In this document: positions 32,656 to 41,842 of the stretch, piece after piece
How the letters are laid out: every line of letters begins with the position of its first letter
How positions within the stretch are numbered: position 1 is the stretch's first letter
From: Bradyrhizobium sp. Y36
Lineage (GTDB): Bacteria > Pseudomonadota > Alphaproteobacteria > Rhizobiales > Xanthobacteraceae
DNA: 64,000 bases
Assembly: GCF_002531575.1 (NCBI RefSeq)
Contig: NZ_NWTI01000008.1
Location: 62,001 to 126,000 of the forward strand
Direction of reading: 5' to 3'
The notes under the pieces: generated by a model
Seen by the model: the letters and a program-made list of their open reading frames with translations, nothing else
Told to the model about the DNA's origin: nothing
Databases searched by the model: none
Made by a program: the position numbers and the translations under genes

Positions 32656-33049
32656 GTGGAGTTCGAAGCGCTGGTCGGGTCGCGCCGCAGCGCGCGTGGC
32701 TTCAAGAACGAGCAGGTGCCGCGCGCGCTGATCGAGGCGATCATCGACAGCGCCAAGCGTGCGCCGTCGTCGATGAACACCCAGCCCTGGCACGTCCACG
32801 TGCTCACCGGCGCGCCGCGCGCGGAGGTGCGCCGCCGCAACATGGAAGAGATGGTCGGCTGAGCCAAGGTCAAGCGCGGCCTCATCAGCCACGGCGAGTA
32901 TCAGGACGTGCATCGTACGCGGCAGGTCGATATCGCCAAGAACTGTTCGGCGCGATGGGATATCCCGACAACGGCTTTGCCGCGAACGCGGTGCGATCGG
33001 ATCGCGAGCACATTGATGAGTCGTGCGTTTCGTCGACTTCGCGGATTGA
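32656..33049 (+). pseudogene. Decayed nitroreductase
   Basis: The first 68 codons from GTG 32656 are a good nitroreductase N-terminus: EFEALVGSRRSARGFKNEQV and APSSMNTQPWHVHVL. A TGA at 32860 breaks the frame. The same frame continues AKVKRGLISHGEYQDVHR and RQVDIAKN, then loses a base before LFGAMG. The next readable piece, GYPDNGFAANAVRSDRE, belongs to the family's C-terminus, so roughly 90 codons are missing. A further shift leads to the terminal VRFVDFAD and stop at 33049. FMN binding and catalysis are not possible. Confidence 0.85.
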
Positions 33050-33127
33050 CGCTGACGCGCGCAGGACCGGCGCTGGACACGTGGAAACGTGCTTCCACGT
33101 CGCTCTGATTCCTTGCGATACGAAAGT

Positions 33128-33141
33128 TTGATCTAGATCAA
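33128..33141. promoter_or_regulatory. Perfect FNR/FixK-type anaerobox
   Basis: TTGATCTAGATCAA is a full match to the FNR consensus TTGAT-N4-ATCAA and to the looser FixK form. It lies 186 bases before the FIST chemoreceptor start and 79 bases after the nitroreductase remnant. Being symmetric it could act either way, but the only intact gene reading away from it is the chemoreceptor. Confidence 0.7.
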
Positions 33142-33314
33142 GCGCGGTGACGTGATCGGTATCATGAACCCGTACGACCATGCGGCGCCGTAGTCCTACG
33201 GTGCTGATCCGCTGCACAAACGCAACGATGCGGCGGGTTTCCTAACCGAATGGCAATTTCGAATCCGTAATTCAATCCTTTGAGAGTTCGCTCGCGTTGA
33301 ACAAGGATATTGCC

Positions 33315-35330
33315 ATGCTCTCCTTCTTTTCTCAGGCAAGACATAAGCAAGCATCGCCTTCGATCGTTCCGGACGTTCCAGACGAGACGCCGGCCAACCG
33401 CGAGCCTTGCGCGATCCGCGTGTTGGAGAGCGATGACCGGCTGCAGAATATTTCCGAGAGCGACTTCGTCGTTGCGGGTGCGCGCGCGCCGCTCGCCCTC
33501 GCGTTCATCTCGCCGCATTGCGACTTCGCGCGCGTGGTGTCGTCGTTGCAGAGGCTGGCGGGCTCGACGCCGGTGATCGCAATGTCGACCGCCGGCGAAT
33601 TGTGCTCGGCGGGCCAATCGCTCTACAAGGCGACGGGCGCAAGCTGGTCTTCGGTCGTCGTGGAGATCTTCCCCGCCGATCTCTTTCAGTCGATCAGCAT
33701 CCACAGCGTTCGCCTCCACAACGAGGACATTCGCAAGGGAGAGCCGTCCAAGGCCCATGATGCGCGCATCGAGGCGGTCGCCCGGGAGCTCGGAACGATC
33801 CGCACGCCTTTCGTGATCGACGTGCGCGACACCATCGCCTTCGCGCTCGTGGACGGCGTCTCCGCCTCGGAGAACTATTTCATGGAGGCGGTTTACAGGA
33901 GCGGCAAGTTTCCGTGCGCTTTCGTCGGAGGTTCCGCCGGCGGCAAGCTCGACTTCAAGAATACCTATCTCTACGACGGCAGGCAGATTCTCGAAAATCA
34001 TGCCCTCGTCGCCTTCATGAAGCTGGCGCCGGGCCGGGCCTACAGCATCTTCAAGACCCAGAACTTCAAGAAGACCGGCAAGTCCTTCGTCGTCATGGGG
34101 GCTGATCCGGATCGGCGTACAGCCTCGGGTGTCCTGGAGGCGGGCGAGATCAAGCCGTTCGCGTCTGTGGTCGCGAAGGCGCTGAACACAACGCCGGCCA
34201 ATCTGATGTCGATGATGACGAAGCACTCCTTCGGCATCGAGGTCGGCGGCGATCTGTTCGTGCGCTCGGTCGCCGGCATCGACGCGCAGACCGGCGTCGT
34301 CTCGTTCTTCTGCGACGTCAATTCGGGCGATAGGCTCGAACTTCTGGAAGCGACCGATTTCGTCGACCAGACGCGGCGCGACCTCGCAGCCTTCCTGCGC
34401 GACAAGCCGCCGGCGCTCGGCGCGATCCTCAACGACTGTATCCTGCGACGCCTCAACAACGAGAGCCAGCTCCGCAACATGGGCGGGATGTGGCCGATGC
34501 CGGTCGCGGGATTTTCGACCTTCGGCGAGCTGTTCGGAATCAACATCAATCAGACGCTGACGGCGATCGTGTTCTTCGACGTCAGTGAAAAGCCCTTGAT
34601 CGATCCGTTCATCGAGCTGTTCCCGATCCACTATGCGCATTTCGTCGAGTATTTCACGCGCACCCATCTCAACCGCATGGTCCTGCTCAACCAGATCAAG
34701 GACGGCATCGTCCAGCGCCTGACGGAATATCTGAGCGCGAGTGCCACGTTGAGCGGGAAGGTGGAGGGCGCGCTGCAGCAGACCGCGTCGATCAATACGA
34801 TCGTGGAAGAGATCCGTTCGGTCATCATGGCGAGCGCGCAATCGGCGGCAAAGGCGACCGACACAACGGCATTGTCGCAGGAATTCGCCGGCCTCACTCA
34901 GGCCATGAACGGGCTGCGCGACATCCTCAAGATCATCGACACGATCGCGGGTCAGACCAACCTGCTCGCGCTCAACGCGACGATCGAGTCGGCGCGTGCG
35001 GGCGAAGCGGGACGCGGCTTCTCGGTGGTGGCGACCGAGGTGAAGAAGCTCGCGCAGGATACCAGGAGCAGCCTCACGCGCACCCACGCGTCGATCGGAG
35101 GCATGGAAACCTCGATCGAGTCGCTTGGAGCCAACATCAACGACACCCGGGGCCAGCTGATCCAGACCCAGGAAGGCTACAACAGCATCGTGACCCAGAT
35201 CGAGGACATGTTCAAGAATCTTCAGATGATCAATACGGTGCTCTCGGACCTCGAAAGCTTCGTGCGCGACCGCAACGGGGCATTGACGAGCGCGATGAAC
35301 GACATCGCGACGTTGAAGCGGATCGGCTAG
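33315..35330 (+). CDS. Soluble methyl-accepting chemotaxis protein with FIST sensor domain
   Basis: 671 residues from the ATG at 33315, with AAGGA seven bases upstream. A FIST N domain (about 55-235: [36 protein letters not shown]) and FIST C domain (about 240-385, ending in [18 protein letters not shown]) precede a helical MCP signalling part. Its hairpin tip, [22 protein letters not shown], lies at about 547-568. No membrane segment, so this is a cytoplasmic receptor. FIST domains are thought to bind small ligands such as amino acids. A perfect anaerobox upstream hints at low-oxygen control. No che genes are adjacent. Confidence 0.92.
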   Translation: MLSFFSQARHKQASPSIVPDVPDETPANREPCAIRVLESDDRLQNISESDFVVAGARAPLALAFISPHCDFARVVSSLQRLAGSTPVIAMSTAGELCSAGQSLYKATGASWSSVVVEIFPADLFQSISIHSVRLHNEDIRKGEPSKAHDARIEAVARELGTIRTPFVIDVRDTIAFALVDGVSASENYFMEAVYRSGKFPCAFVGGSAGGKLDFKNTYLYDGRQILENHALVAFMKLAPGRAYSIFKTQNFKKTGKSFVVMGADPDRRTASGVLEAGEIKPFASVVAKALNTTPANLMSMMTKHSFGIEVGGDLFVRSVAGIDAQTGVVSFFCDVNSGDRLELLEATDFVDQTRRDLAAFLRDKPPALGAILNDCILRRLNNESQLRNMGGMWPMPVAGFSTFGELFGININQTLTAIVFFDVSEKPLIDPFIELFPIHYAHFVEYFTRTHLNRMVLLNQIKDGIVQRLTEYLSASATLSGKVEGALQQTASINTIVEEIRSVIMASAQSAAKATDTTALSQEFAGLTQAMNGLRDILKIIDTIAGQTNLLALNATIESARAGEAGRGFSVVATEVKKLAQDTRSSLTRTHASIGGMETSIESLGANINDTRGQLIQTQEGYNSIVTQIEDMFKNLQMINTVLSDLESFVRDRNGALTSAMNDIATLKRIG

Positions 35331-35346
35331 GGGCAGGATCTGCCCC
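35330..35346 (+). terminator. Possible terminator hairpin after FIST chemoreceptor
   Basis: GGGGCAG-GAT-CTGCCCC, a seven-base perfect stem with a three-base loop beginning at the last base of the stop codon. There is no clear U-tract, so efficiency is doubtful. Confidence 0.4.
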
Positions 35347-35452
35347 GGCGCAAAATTTGGTGACGACCATCCAGTTGGCTCTTGCAATCTCACCGCGCTA
35401 GCAGGAACAATGTGCCTCGTGAGAGGTTTGTTGCTGGCGCGAGGGAATTGAC

Positions 35453-35656
35453 ATGCGGCGGCTGGCTAGCCTGGTTCTGCGGTTCTTCGGCCCGCGGCTG
35501 CGGCGCCCGATCGATAGTGACCCATCTCTTCCTTTCACATCAGAGGAGTTCGGCCGGCTAATACGCAGCGGCCGGCATGAGGACATGAAGGTGTTGGCCG
35601 AAGGGCTGGCCTGCCGGTCCATCCCGCGCCGCGCCAGCTATCGCGCCACGCATTGA
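35453..35656 (+). CDS. Possible small basic protein (67 aa)
   Basis: GAGGGA stands six bases before the ATG. It opens MRRLASLVLRFFGPRLRRPI, an amphipathic basic helix, then SEEFGRLIRSGRHEDMKVLAEGLACR. No family recognised. The start signal and the absence of another gene in the gap argue for it, and its small size against. Confidence 0.45.
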   Translation: MRRLASLVLRFFGPRLRRPIDSDPSLPFTSEEFGRLIRSGRHEDMKVLAEGLACRSIPRRASYRATH

Positions 35657-35715
35657 AGACGCCGCGGCAAAGCAGATCGTTCTTCGCTCCTGTTTCGTGG
35701 TAGCATGCGGCCGTC

Positions 35716-36306
35716 ATGAGCAATCGCATTCTCGTCCTCTACGGTTCCTACCGTTCCGACCGCATGGGCATCCGCCTTGCGAATTTCGTCATCGACCGGC
35801 TGCTCGCCCGCGGCGAGGACGTCGAGTTCATCGACGCCAAGGCGGTCGGCCTGCCGATGCTGGACCGCATGTACAAGGAATACCCCAAGGGCTCGGCGCC
35901 CGAGGCGTTGGAAAAGCTGGCCGGACAGATCCGCGGCGCAGATGGCTTCATCTTCGTCACCGGCGAATACAATTGGGGCATCCAGCCCGGCCTGAAGAAT
36001 CTGACCGACCACTTCCTCGAAGAATGGTTCTGGCGCCCGGCTGCGATCGTGAGCTATTCGGCCGGCCGGCTCTCGGGCGCGCGTGCTGCGACCGCATGGC
36101 ACGGCACGCTGTCGGAGATGGGCATGGTGGTGGTGTCGAGCACCATCGGCGTCGGCCCGATCGCGCAGACCTTGTCGGCGGACGCCGAGCCGATCGGCGA
36201 GGGCGGCAAGGCGCTGGAACGCTCGTTCCCGCGCTTTGCGGATGATCTCGCCTGGTGGATCGAGGCGGCGAAAGCCCAGCGGGCGCGGAAAGCGCCGCCT
36301 TATTGA
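35716..36306 (+). CDS. NADPH-dependent FMN reductase family protein
   Basis: 196 residues. Flavodoxin-like fold: ILVLYGSYRSDRMGIRLANFV (phosphate loop), then FIFVTGEYNWGIQPGLKNLTDHF, the family's flavin-binding block, and AIVSYSAGRLSGARAA. Members are azoreductase, chromate or quinone reductases using FMN. Cytoplasmic. It is followed, 6 bases past its stop, by the end of the convergent chemoreceptor gene. Confidence 0.9.
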   Translation: MSNRILVLYGSYRSDRMGIRLANFVIDRLLARGEDVEFIDAKAVGLPMLDRMYKEYPKGSAPEALEKLAGQIRGADGFIFVTGEYNWGIQPGLKNLTDHFLEEWFWRPAAIVSYSAGRLSGARAATAWHGTLSEMGMVVVSSTIGVGPIAQTLSADAEPIGEGGKALERSFPRFADDLAWWIEAAKAQRARKAPPY

Positions 36307-36312
36307 ACTTGC

Positions 36313-38394
36313 TTACGCGGCCCTGACCTCGCCGAGGAAGCGGTCGAACTGGCCGGCGAGATCGCGCGACTGCGTCGAGAGCTGCTCGGCGGCGCCGAGC
36401 ACTTCCCTGGCGGCGGCTCCCGTGTCGTCGGCGGCACGCTGCACGCCTGAGATGTTGGTGTTGACCTCCTGGGTGCCGCGGGCGGCCTCCTGGACGCTGC
36501 GGGCGATTTCCTTGGTGGCCGAGCCCTGTTCCTCGATCGCCGCGGCAATCGCGGTGCCGATCTGGTCGATCTCGCCGATGACGTCGGCGACGTTGCGGAT
36601 CGCGGCCACGGTCTCGTCGCTGGCGGTCTGGATCGCCGTGATCTGCTCGGAGATTTCAGTCGTCGCCTTGGCGGTCTGCCCCGCCAGCGACTTCACTTCG
36701 GAGGCGACCACGGCGAAGCCGCGGCCGGCATCGCCGGCGCGGGCGGCCTCGATGGTCGCGTTCAGTGCCAGCAAATTGGTCTGCTCGGCGATGCTCTGGA
36801 TCAGCGTGACGACGTCGCCGATCTTCTGTGCGCCCTCGGCGAGCGTGCGTGCGGTGTCGCCGGTGCGGCGGGCGTTCTCGACGGCGCGCGCCGCGATCTC
36901 GGTGCTCTGCGCGACCTGGCGGCCGATCTCGGAGATCGAGGAGGTCAGCTCCTCGGTGGCGCTGGCGACCGTCTGCACGTTGGTCGAGGTCTGCTCGGAG
37001 GCGGCAGCGACGACCGCGGCCTGGCTGTTGGTCTGGGCGGCCGTCGAGGTCATCGACTGCGCGGTGCTTTCCATGGTCGAGGACGCCTGGGACAGGCCGC
37101 CGACGAGCTCGGTGACCTTGGCCTCGAACGCGCGGGTGAGCTCGTCGAGGGCTTGCGCGCGGCGCATCTTGCCGTCGTTCTCCGCCTGCTTCTCGGCCGC
37201 GAGCCGGTCGGCCCGGATCATGTTGTCCTTGAACACCTGGACGGCCGCGGCCATCGCCCCGATCTCATCGGAGCGCTCGGCACCGGGGATGCTGTCCGCG
37301 ACCTCGCCCTCGGCAAGCCGCGACATCCGGCCCGTCAGGTTGACGATCGGCGCGCAGACGCGGCGGCGAACCATCGTGATGAGGCCAACGCTCGCGATCA
37401 GGACCGCGGCAAGGCCTGCAAGCGCGATGATGAAGCTGGTGCGTGCGGCGGAGGAGGCGCCGGCGAGGATCTGCTCGGCATTGTCGTAGAACGCGTCGCG
37501 AACCTCGATGATGGTGCTGAGGCCACGCTGGGTGGCGGCGTAATAGGTCTCCATGTCGTGCTCGTATTTGCCGGTGACCGCACCGTCCTTGACGAGCTTG
37601 AGTTCGCGGCCGAATTCCTCGACATAGATCGAATTGAACTTCTCGAGCGCCGCGGCGACGTTCGCCGGAGTCGCCGGATTGCCGCGCAACTCGAGCAGCG
37701 CCATCACGAGCTGGTCGTTGCGGCCCTGCGAGCGGCCGATGTCGGCCTTCTCGGCGTCGGTCGCCGGCTTCTTACCGCCGACGAGATTCTTGTGCAGGCT
37801 GGAGTTGAAGCCGCCGACGTCGCGGAGCGTCATGGCCATGTTGGCGTAGCTGGCCTGCCGGTAGGCGTCACCGTTCAGGATCGCCATGCGGCGCACCTGC
37901 TCGTTGAGCAGCGCGGTCACGCCGCTGTTGAGCACGGCGTTGTCGGCGACGATCTTCTTGGCGGCGTCCTTGCGCGCCTCGGCAGGTCCGGTGAGCGCCT
38001 TGTCGATGGCGACGCGCAGCGCGGCGAATTTCGAATCGATGCCGTCGATGTTGCCGCCGATAGCGTTGCCGTCATCCAGGGAGCCCGGCAGCTCCTTGCG
38101 CAGTGCATTCATCTTGGCGCGCGCGCCGTCGGTCTGCTTGCGCAGCTTGTCTTGCTCGGCCAGCAGCGCAGGGTCGATGGTCGCAGGTCCATAGAGGATG
38201 TTGGTCGAAAAGCCGCGCTCGGGGTTGAGATATCGCGGGATGTCGCTGGCGGCACGGACGATCGCGAGCCGGCCCTGAGCCTCGCTGATCCGGTCCATTG
38301 TCTGGTACTTCGTCACGGCGACGTAGACGGCGAGGCCGCCGCCCACGGTCGAGAGGGAGACGATGGCGGTGGTCAGGAGCGTACCGATTTTCAT
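36313..38394 (-). CDS. Membrane-bound methyl-accepting chemotaxis protein
   Basis: 693 residues. Transmembrane helix 1 at about 5-27, a large periplasmic helical sensor (about 28-318, NIT- or helical-bundle-like), helix 2 at about 320-342, HAMP at about 343-395 and the cytoplasmic signalling bundle. The tip [22 protein letters not shown] is at about 539-560. No C-terminal NWETF-type pentapeptide. A near-consensus CtrA site lies about 60 bases upstream. The ligand is unknown. Confidence 0.95.
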   Translation of the reverse strand: MKIGTLLTTAIVSLSTVGGGLAVYVAVTKYQTMDRISEAQGRLAIVRAASDIPRYLNPERGFSTNILYGPATIDPALLAEQDKLRKQTDGARAKMNALRKELPGSLDDGNAIGGNIDGIDSKFAALRVAIDKALTGPAEARKDAAKKIVADNAVLNSGVTALLNEQVRRMAILNGDAYRQASYANMAMTLRDVGGFNSSLHKNLVGGKKPATDAEKADIGRSQGRNDQLVMALLELRGNPATPANVAAALEKFNSIYVEEFGRELKLVKDGAVTGKYEHDMETYYAATQRGLSTIIEVRDAFYDNAEQILAGASSAARTSFIIALAGLAAVLIASVGLITMVRRRVCAPIVNLTGRMSRLAEGEVADSIPGAERSDEIGAMAAAVQVFKDNMIRADRLAAEKQAENDGKMRRAQALDELTRAFEAKVTELVGGLSQASSTMESTAQSMTSTAAQTNSQAAVVAAASEQTSTNVQTVASATEELTSSISEIGRQVAQSTEIAARAVENARRTGDTARTLAEGAQKIGDVVTLIQSIAEQTNLLALNATIEAARAGDAGRGFAVVASEVKSLAGQTAKATTEISEQITAIQTASDETVAAIRNVADVIGEIDQIGTAIAAAIEEQGSATKEIARSVQEAARGTQEVNTNISGVQRAADDTGAAAREVLGAAEQLSTQSRDLAGQFDRFLGEVRAA

Positions 38395-38454
38395 GATCTG
38401 TCCGGCAATTGGCGCGGGGGAGAAGGATATTCTCCTGAACCTAGGATGCCCGTG

Positions 38455-38470
38455 TTAATCCCGGGTTTAC
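38455..38470. promoter_or_regulatory. Near-consensus CtrA site upstream of the chemoreceptor
   Basis: TTAATCCCGGGTTTAC differs from TTAA-N7-TTAAC at one base. It is centred about 68 bases before the receptor start at 38394. Many alphaproteobacterial chemotaxis and flagellar genes are under CtrA. Confidence 0.4.
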
Positions 38471-38523
38471 GCTGCGGGACAGCAGCCTCTCAGCTGCCGG
38501 TTGCCATCTTCCGGGGGCGTTGA

Positions 38524-38970
38524 TCACCCGCGCGCGGCATGCCCGTCCAGCCTGGCCAGGATCTCCAGCGTCGCGCTGTCGCGCTCGCCTGCGAAATAGC
38601 GGGTGAGCGCCTGATCGAACACGGGCTCGTCGGACACCGCTTCGAACAGCGTCATCGACGAGCGGAATTTGGCGTCGTCGGGCGCGCCGAGGATCGCGTT
38701 GATGCTCCGCCCCTGAACCGCGAGCACGAGCTTCGTGCATTCGACGAGGCGCGCCCCCAGCACGGGATGGGCGAGGTAGGCCCTGGCCTCGGCACGGGAG
38801 CCGATGGCGTAGCGCTGCGACATGGCGCTGAAGCCGAGACCGGCGATTTGCGGGAAGACGAACCACATCCAGTGAGTCTGCTTTCGGCCCCGGCCCAGCT
38901 CCCCCTGGACGTCGCGATAAACCGGGGTTTGGGCCTGAACGAAGCGTTCTAGGTCGAAAGGATCGGTCAT
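38524..38970 (-). CDS. DUF1810 family protein
   Basis: 148 residues from the ATG at 38970. It opens DPFDLERFVQAQTPVY, then KQTHWMWFVFPQIAGLG and SQRYAIGSRAEARAYLAHPVLG, the DUF1810 hallmark, and ends LDGHAARG. Cytoplasmic. The family is widespread with no defined role; the old 'calpastatin' label has no support here. It is divergent from the DUF2778 gene. Confidence 0.92.
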   Translation of the reverse strand: MTDPFDLERFVQAQTPVYRDVQGELGRGRKQTHWMWFVFPQIAGLGFSAMSQRYAIGSRAEARAYLAHPVLGARLVECTKLVLAVQGRSINAILGAPDDAKFRSSMTLFEAVSDEPVFDQALTRYFAGERDSATLEILARLDGHAARG

Positions 38971-39102
38971 TGGATACCCCCAGGGGTGCCTGTTCGGAGG
39001 TCGGCGGCCGCGATTATGCCTAACTTTTGGCTCCCAATGTGGTAGCTGGTATAGAGTCTCCGGGTGGGGGTTGGGCCCCCCGGGGGTCGATTTGGGGATC
39101 TG

Positions 39103-40137
39103 ATGGTTTCCGACGCAGCACACGCCGAGAGGCTGTTGTCGCGCCGCCGTGTCGGGCGGGCCGAGCGCGTTTTGCTGTCTCTGGCTGCCGTCGCGCTGGC
39201 GCTGGGTGCTGCTGCCTGGATCGCTGATATCGGGGGGGCGCAGCTGGGCGTTTCGCCCCCGCCGGCCTCCGCCGCGTTGCCGCCTGCCAATACCCCGTCC
39301 TTTGAAGACCGTTTCGCTTCGGCGTCCGGCAATCCGCCGGCCCGGGACCTTGGCCTCAGGACGCTTGAACGGTCCGCCCTGAGCGCGGTCCAGCTCAAGC
39401 TCCGCGACGCCAAGGCGATGCTCGCCCAGAGACTCCAGGGCGATGATTGGCGCTCGACCCTGACCGATGACGACCGGCACGTGGTCGACGAGACGAGGCC
39501 CTCGCAACGTGCCGACGGCGTTCCGTTGCCGCGCTCGCGCCCGGCGCAGGCGGACTTCTCCGCACAGATCGCCTCGAGCCAGGCTTATGCCGAGACCAAC
39601 CCCAGGGTCGACAACCGCAACTTCTTCGAAAAATTCACCGACAAGATCAGGTTGGCCTCGCTGACGCCCGGCGACGGCTTGTTCGGCAAGGCGCCGGATC
39701 TCGCCGCGCTCGGCTACGATTCGCGCACGGCGGTCTATGACATCAAGGCCAAGGCGCTTTACCTGCCGAGCGGCGTCGCGCTGGAAGCCCATTCCGGCAT
39801 GGGCGCGCTGATGGACGACCCCGACCATGTCGATCAGCGCATGGTCGGTGCGACCCCGCCCGCGATCTACGATCTGAAGCCGCGCGAAAAGCTGTTCCAC
39901 GGCGTCCGGGCGCTGCGCTTGACGCCAACCGAGGGCACCAGCGCCCTTGGCCGGGTCGGCCTGCTGACCCACAGCTACATGCTGGGCCCGCGTGGCGATT
40001 CCAACGGCTGCGTCTCGATCAAGGACTATGATCGTTTCCTCAAGGCCTGGGACAATGGCGAGTTCAACCGTCTTGTCGTGGTGCCGAGTCTGAGCGGAGC
40101 GGCAACCGCCTCGCAGCGTGCGAGCACCGACTCCTGA
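39103..40137 (+). CDS. DUF2778 (Tlde1-type) protein, membrane-anchored
   Basis: 344 residues from the ATG at 39103, with GGGGA just upstream. A basic N-terminus and a single transmembrane segment (about 22-41) put the rest in the periplasm. The C-terminal domain (about 205-330) has TAVYDIKAKALYLPSGVALE, SGMGALMDDPDHV and the His and Cys of LTHSYMLGPRGDSNGCVSI. The Tlde1 domain of Salmonella, which belongs here, cuts or exchanges peptidoglycan stem peptides like an L,D-transpeptidase. So a wall-modifying enzyme is likely. No type VI genes are near. Confidence 0.85.
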   Translation: MVSDAAHAERLLSRRRVGRAERVLLSLAAVALALGAAAWIADIGGAQLGVSPPPASAALPPANTPSFEDRFASASGNPPARDLGLRTLERSALSAVQLKLRDAKAMLAQRLQGDDWRSTLTDDDRHVVDETRPSQRADGVPLPRSRPAQADFSAQIASSQAYAETNPRVDNRNFFEKFTDKIRLASLTPGDGLFGKAPDLAALGYDSRTAVYDIKAKALYLPSGVALEAHSGMGALMDDPDHVDQRMVGATPPAIYDLKPREKLFHGVRALRLTPTEGTSALGRVGLLTHSYMLGPRGDSNGCVSIKDYDRFLKAWDNGEFNRLVVVPSLSGAATASQRASTDS

Positions 40138-40203
40138 TATTTGCCTGTCACGGCGGGGCTGCCGTTTCCCCTTCGTTAAGCCGTCATCGTCCAGAAGCAG
40201 CCC

Positions 40204-40461
40204 ATGAGTGATCCATCAAGTTCTGCGACCCCGCTGCGTACGACGTTCAAGATCAAGCTGAACGGTGACACGCTGGCGATCGCGACTGTCGGCCAGGCCT
40301 ACCAATTCCTCACCAACTTCAAGTCGGTCGAGTGGATGGAATTCCGCTCCCTGCACGATGAAGCCGTCACCGCCCTGGAAGGAGCTGCTGGTAACGCGAT
40401 GCTGGCGGTGCAGGCCACCAACGCGGTGCGTGCGCTGTTCGTGAGCGCGAAGCTGCTCTGA
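40204..40461 (+). CDS. DUF982-like small protein (85 aa)
   Basis: Starts MSDPSSSATPLRTTFKIKLN. The pattern 'V.qAyqFL.......w...r...dEAvtALeGAaGNaml.vqAtnAvRALFvsAkL' fits DUF982, a small rhizobial family of unknown role often present in many copies. Cytoplasmic. It lies 66 bases after the DUF2778 gene, same direction. Confidence 0.65.
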   Translation: MSDPSSSATPLRTTFKIKLNGDTLAIATVGQAYQFLTNFKSVEWMEFRSLHDEAVTALEGAAGNAMLAVQATNAVRALFVSAKLL

Positions 40462-40603
40462 CGGGCCTTCAGCTCGCAGGCTCCCGGCTACAGGCCGTTC
40501 TGTCGCATCTTGAACTCTGCTTTAGGAACGGGCAAACGGTCCGCGAAGACCATCGTCGCAAAACCCATATGTTTGAAAACTGAATTCAACGGAGATTGCC
40601 ATC

Positions 40604-41695
40604 ATGAAACGCCGTACATTCTTGAAGGGCGGTGTAGTCGCTGGTGCGACGACGCTGGTTGCTGCGCCTGCGATCGCGCAGAGCGCGCCCGAGATCAAAT
40701 GGCGCCTGACGTCGAGCTTCCCGAAGTCGCTCGACACCATCTACGGCACGGCGCAGACCTTCGCGAAATATGTTGCCGAGGCCACCGACAACAAATTCCA
40801 GATCCAGACCTTCGCCGCCGGCGAGATCGTCCCGGGCCTGCAGGCGCTCGACGCCGTCAACACCGCGACGGTGGAGATCGCGCAGACCCCGCTGTATTTC
40901 TACATCGGCAAGGAGCCGGCGCTGGCCTATGCCACCGGCGCGCCCTTCGGCATGAACCATCGCCACCAGGAATCCTGGTGGCACTTCGGCGGCGGCGCCG
41001 ATCTCACCAACGAGGCGCTCAAGCCGTTCAAGGCGCATGCGATCCTCTGCGGCAATTCCGGCACCCAGATGGGCGGCTGGTTCCGCAAGGAGATCAAGAC
41101 CGTCGACGACCTCAAGGGCCTGAAATTCCGCATCGCGGGCATGGGCGGTCATGTGCTGGCCAGGCTCGGTGTCGTGCCGCAGCAGATCGCGGGCGGCGAC
41201 ATCTATCCGGCGCTGGAGAAGGGCACGATCGACGCGGTCGAGTTCGTCGGCCCCTATGACGACGAGAAGCTCGGCTTCCAGAAGGTCGCCAAATATTACT
41301 ACTTTCCGGGCTGGTGGGAAGGCGGCGCCATGCTGCACATGGTCGTCAACGACGACAGATGGGCCTCGCTGCCGAAGCAATACCAGGCCATCGTCAACCA
41401 GGCCGCGTCGGCGGCCGGGGCCTGGATGCTCGAGAAATACGACAGCGTGAATCCGGCCGCGCTGAAGCGGCTGATCGCCAATGGTGCCGAGCTGAAGGCA
41501 TTCCCGCAGCCCGTGCTGGAGGCCTGCTACAACGCGACCCAGGACCATCTGAACGAGCTCGCCGCCAAGAGCGACCTGTTCAAGCGGACCAAGGACAGCC
41601 ACGACGCGTATATGAAGGAATTGCTGTTCTATACGCGGATCGCGGAAAACTTCTACGACAACTACCTGCTCAGCAAGACGCGGAGCAAGAGCTGA
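40604..41695 (+). CDS. TRAP transporter substrate-binding protein, Tat-exported
   Basis: 363 residues. The N-terminus MKRRTFLKGGVVAGATTLVA is a textbook Tat signal. The DctP-type fold continues with TFAAGEIVPGLQALDAVNTA, WYRK-equivalent GGWFRKEIKTVDDLKGLKFR, and GGDIYPALEKGTIDAVEFVGPYDDEKLG, which matches the TakP/mannitol-chloroaromatic branch whose known member binds 2-oxo acids. The membrane subunits DctQ and DctM are not beside it, so it is an orphan binding protein here and its partners must lie elsewhere. Confidence 0.92.
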   Translation: MKRRTFLKGGVVAGATTLVAAPAIAQSAPEIKWRLTSSFPKSLDTIYGTAQTFAKYVAEATDNKFQIQTFAAGEIVPGLQALDAVNTATVEIAQTPLYFYIGKEPALAYATGAPFGMNHRHQESWWHFGGGADLTNEALKPFKAHAILCGNSGTQMGGWFRKEIKTVDDLKGLKFRIAGMGGHVLARLGVVPQQIAGGDIYPALEKGTIDAVEFVGPYDDEKLGFQKVAKYYYFPGWWEGGAMLHMVVNDDRWASLPKQYQAIVNQAASAAGAWMLEKYDSVNPAALKRLIANGAELKAFPQPVLEACYNATQDHLNELAAKSDLFKRTKDSHDAYMKELLFYTRIAENFYDNYLLSKTRSKS

Positions 41696-41732
41696 CGGTG
41701 AGGGGCGCGGTGTTCACGCCGCGCCCGGCTGT

Positions 41733-41825
41733 CGTAGAGTGGGCAAAGGCGCGCTTGTGCCGTGCCCCCGTTCTCTCACTTCATCGGCAATGGTGGGCAC
41801 GATTGCGCTTTGACCACCTTACAAG
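41733..41825. repeat. Intergenic palindromic repeat, family A
   Basis: Shares GTGGGCAAAGGCGCGC and GCCGTGCCC with the element at 9076-9200. The right side GGTGGGCACGATTGCGCTTTGACCACC supplies the inverted counterpart. It separates the convergent TRAP and ABC genes. Confidence 0.65.
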
Positions 41826-41842
41826 GCTTATCGTGTGGTGTC

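Noticed and set aside
33164..33193. Nine-codon frame MNPYDHAAP just downstream of the FixK box
   Set aside because: No ribosome-binding site and too short to judge. It could be a leader peptide or the stub of a lost gene, but nothing supports either.
33162..35393. Very long open frame on the minus strand across the FIST chemoreceptor
   Set aside because: It is antisense to a gene with clear FIST and MCP motifs, is Arg/His/Asp rich and shows no family pattern. High GC creates such shadow frames.
40604..41695. Link between the TRAP binding protein and the neighbouring ABC operon
   Set aside because: They are convergent, separated by a repeat element, belong to different transporter classes and share no operator.
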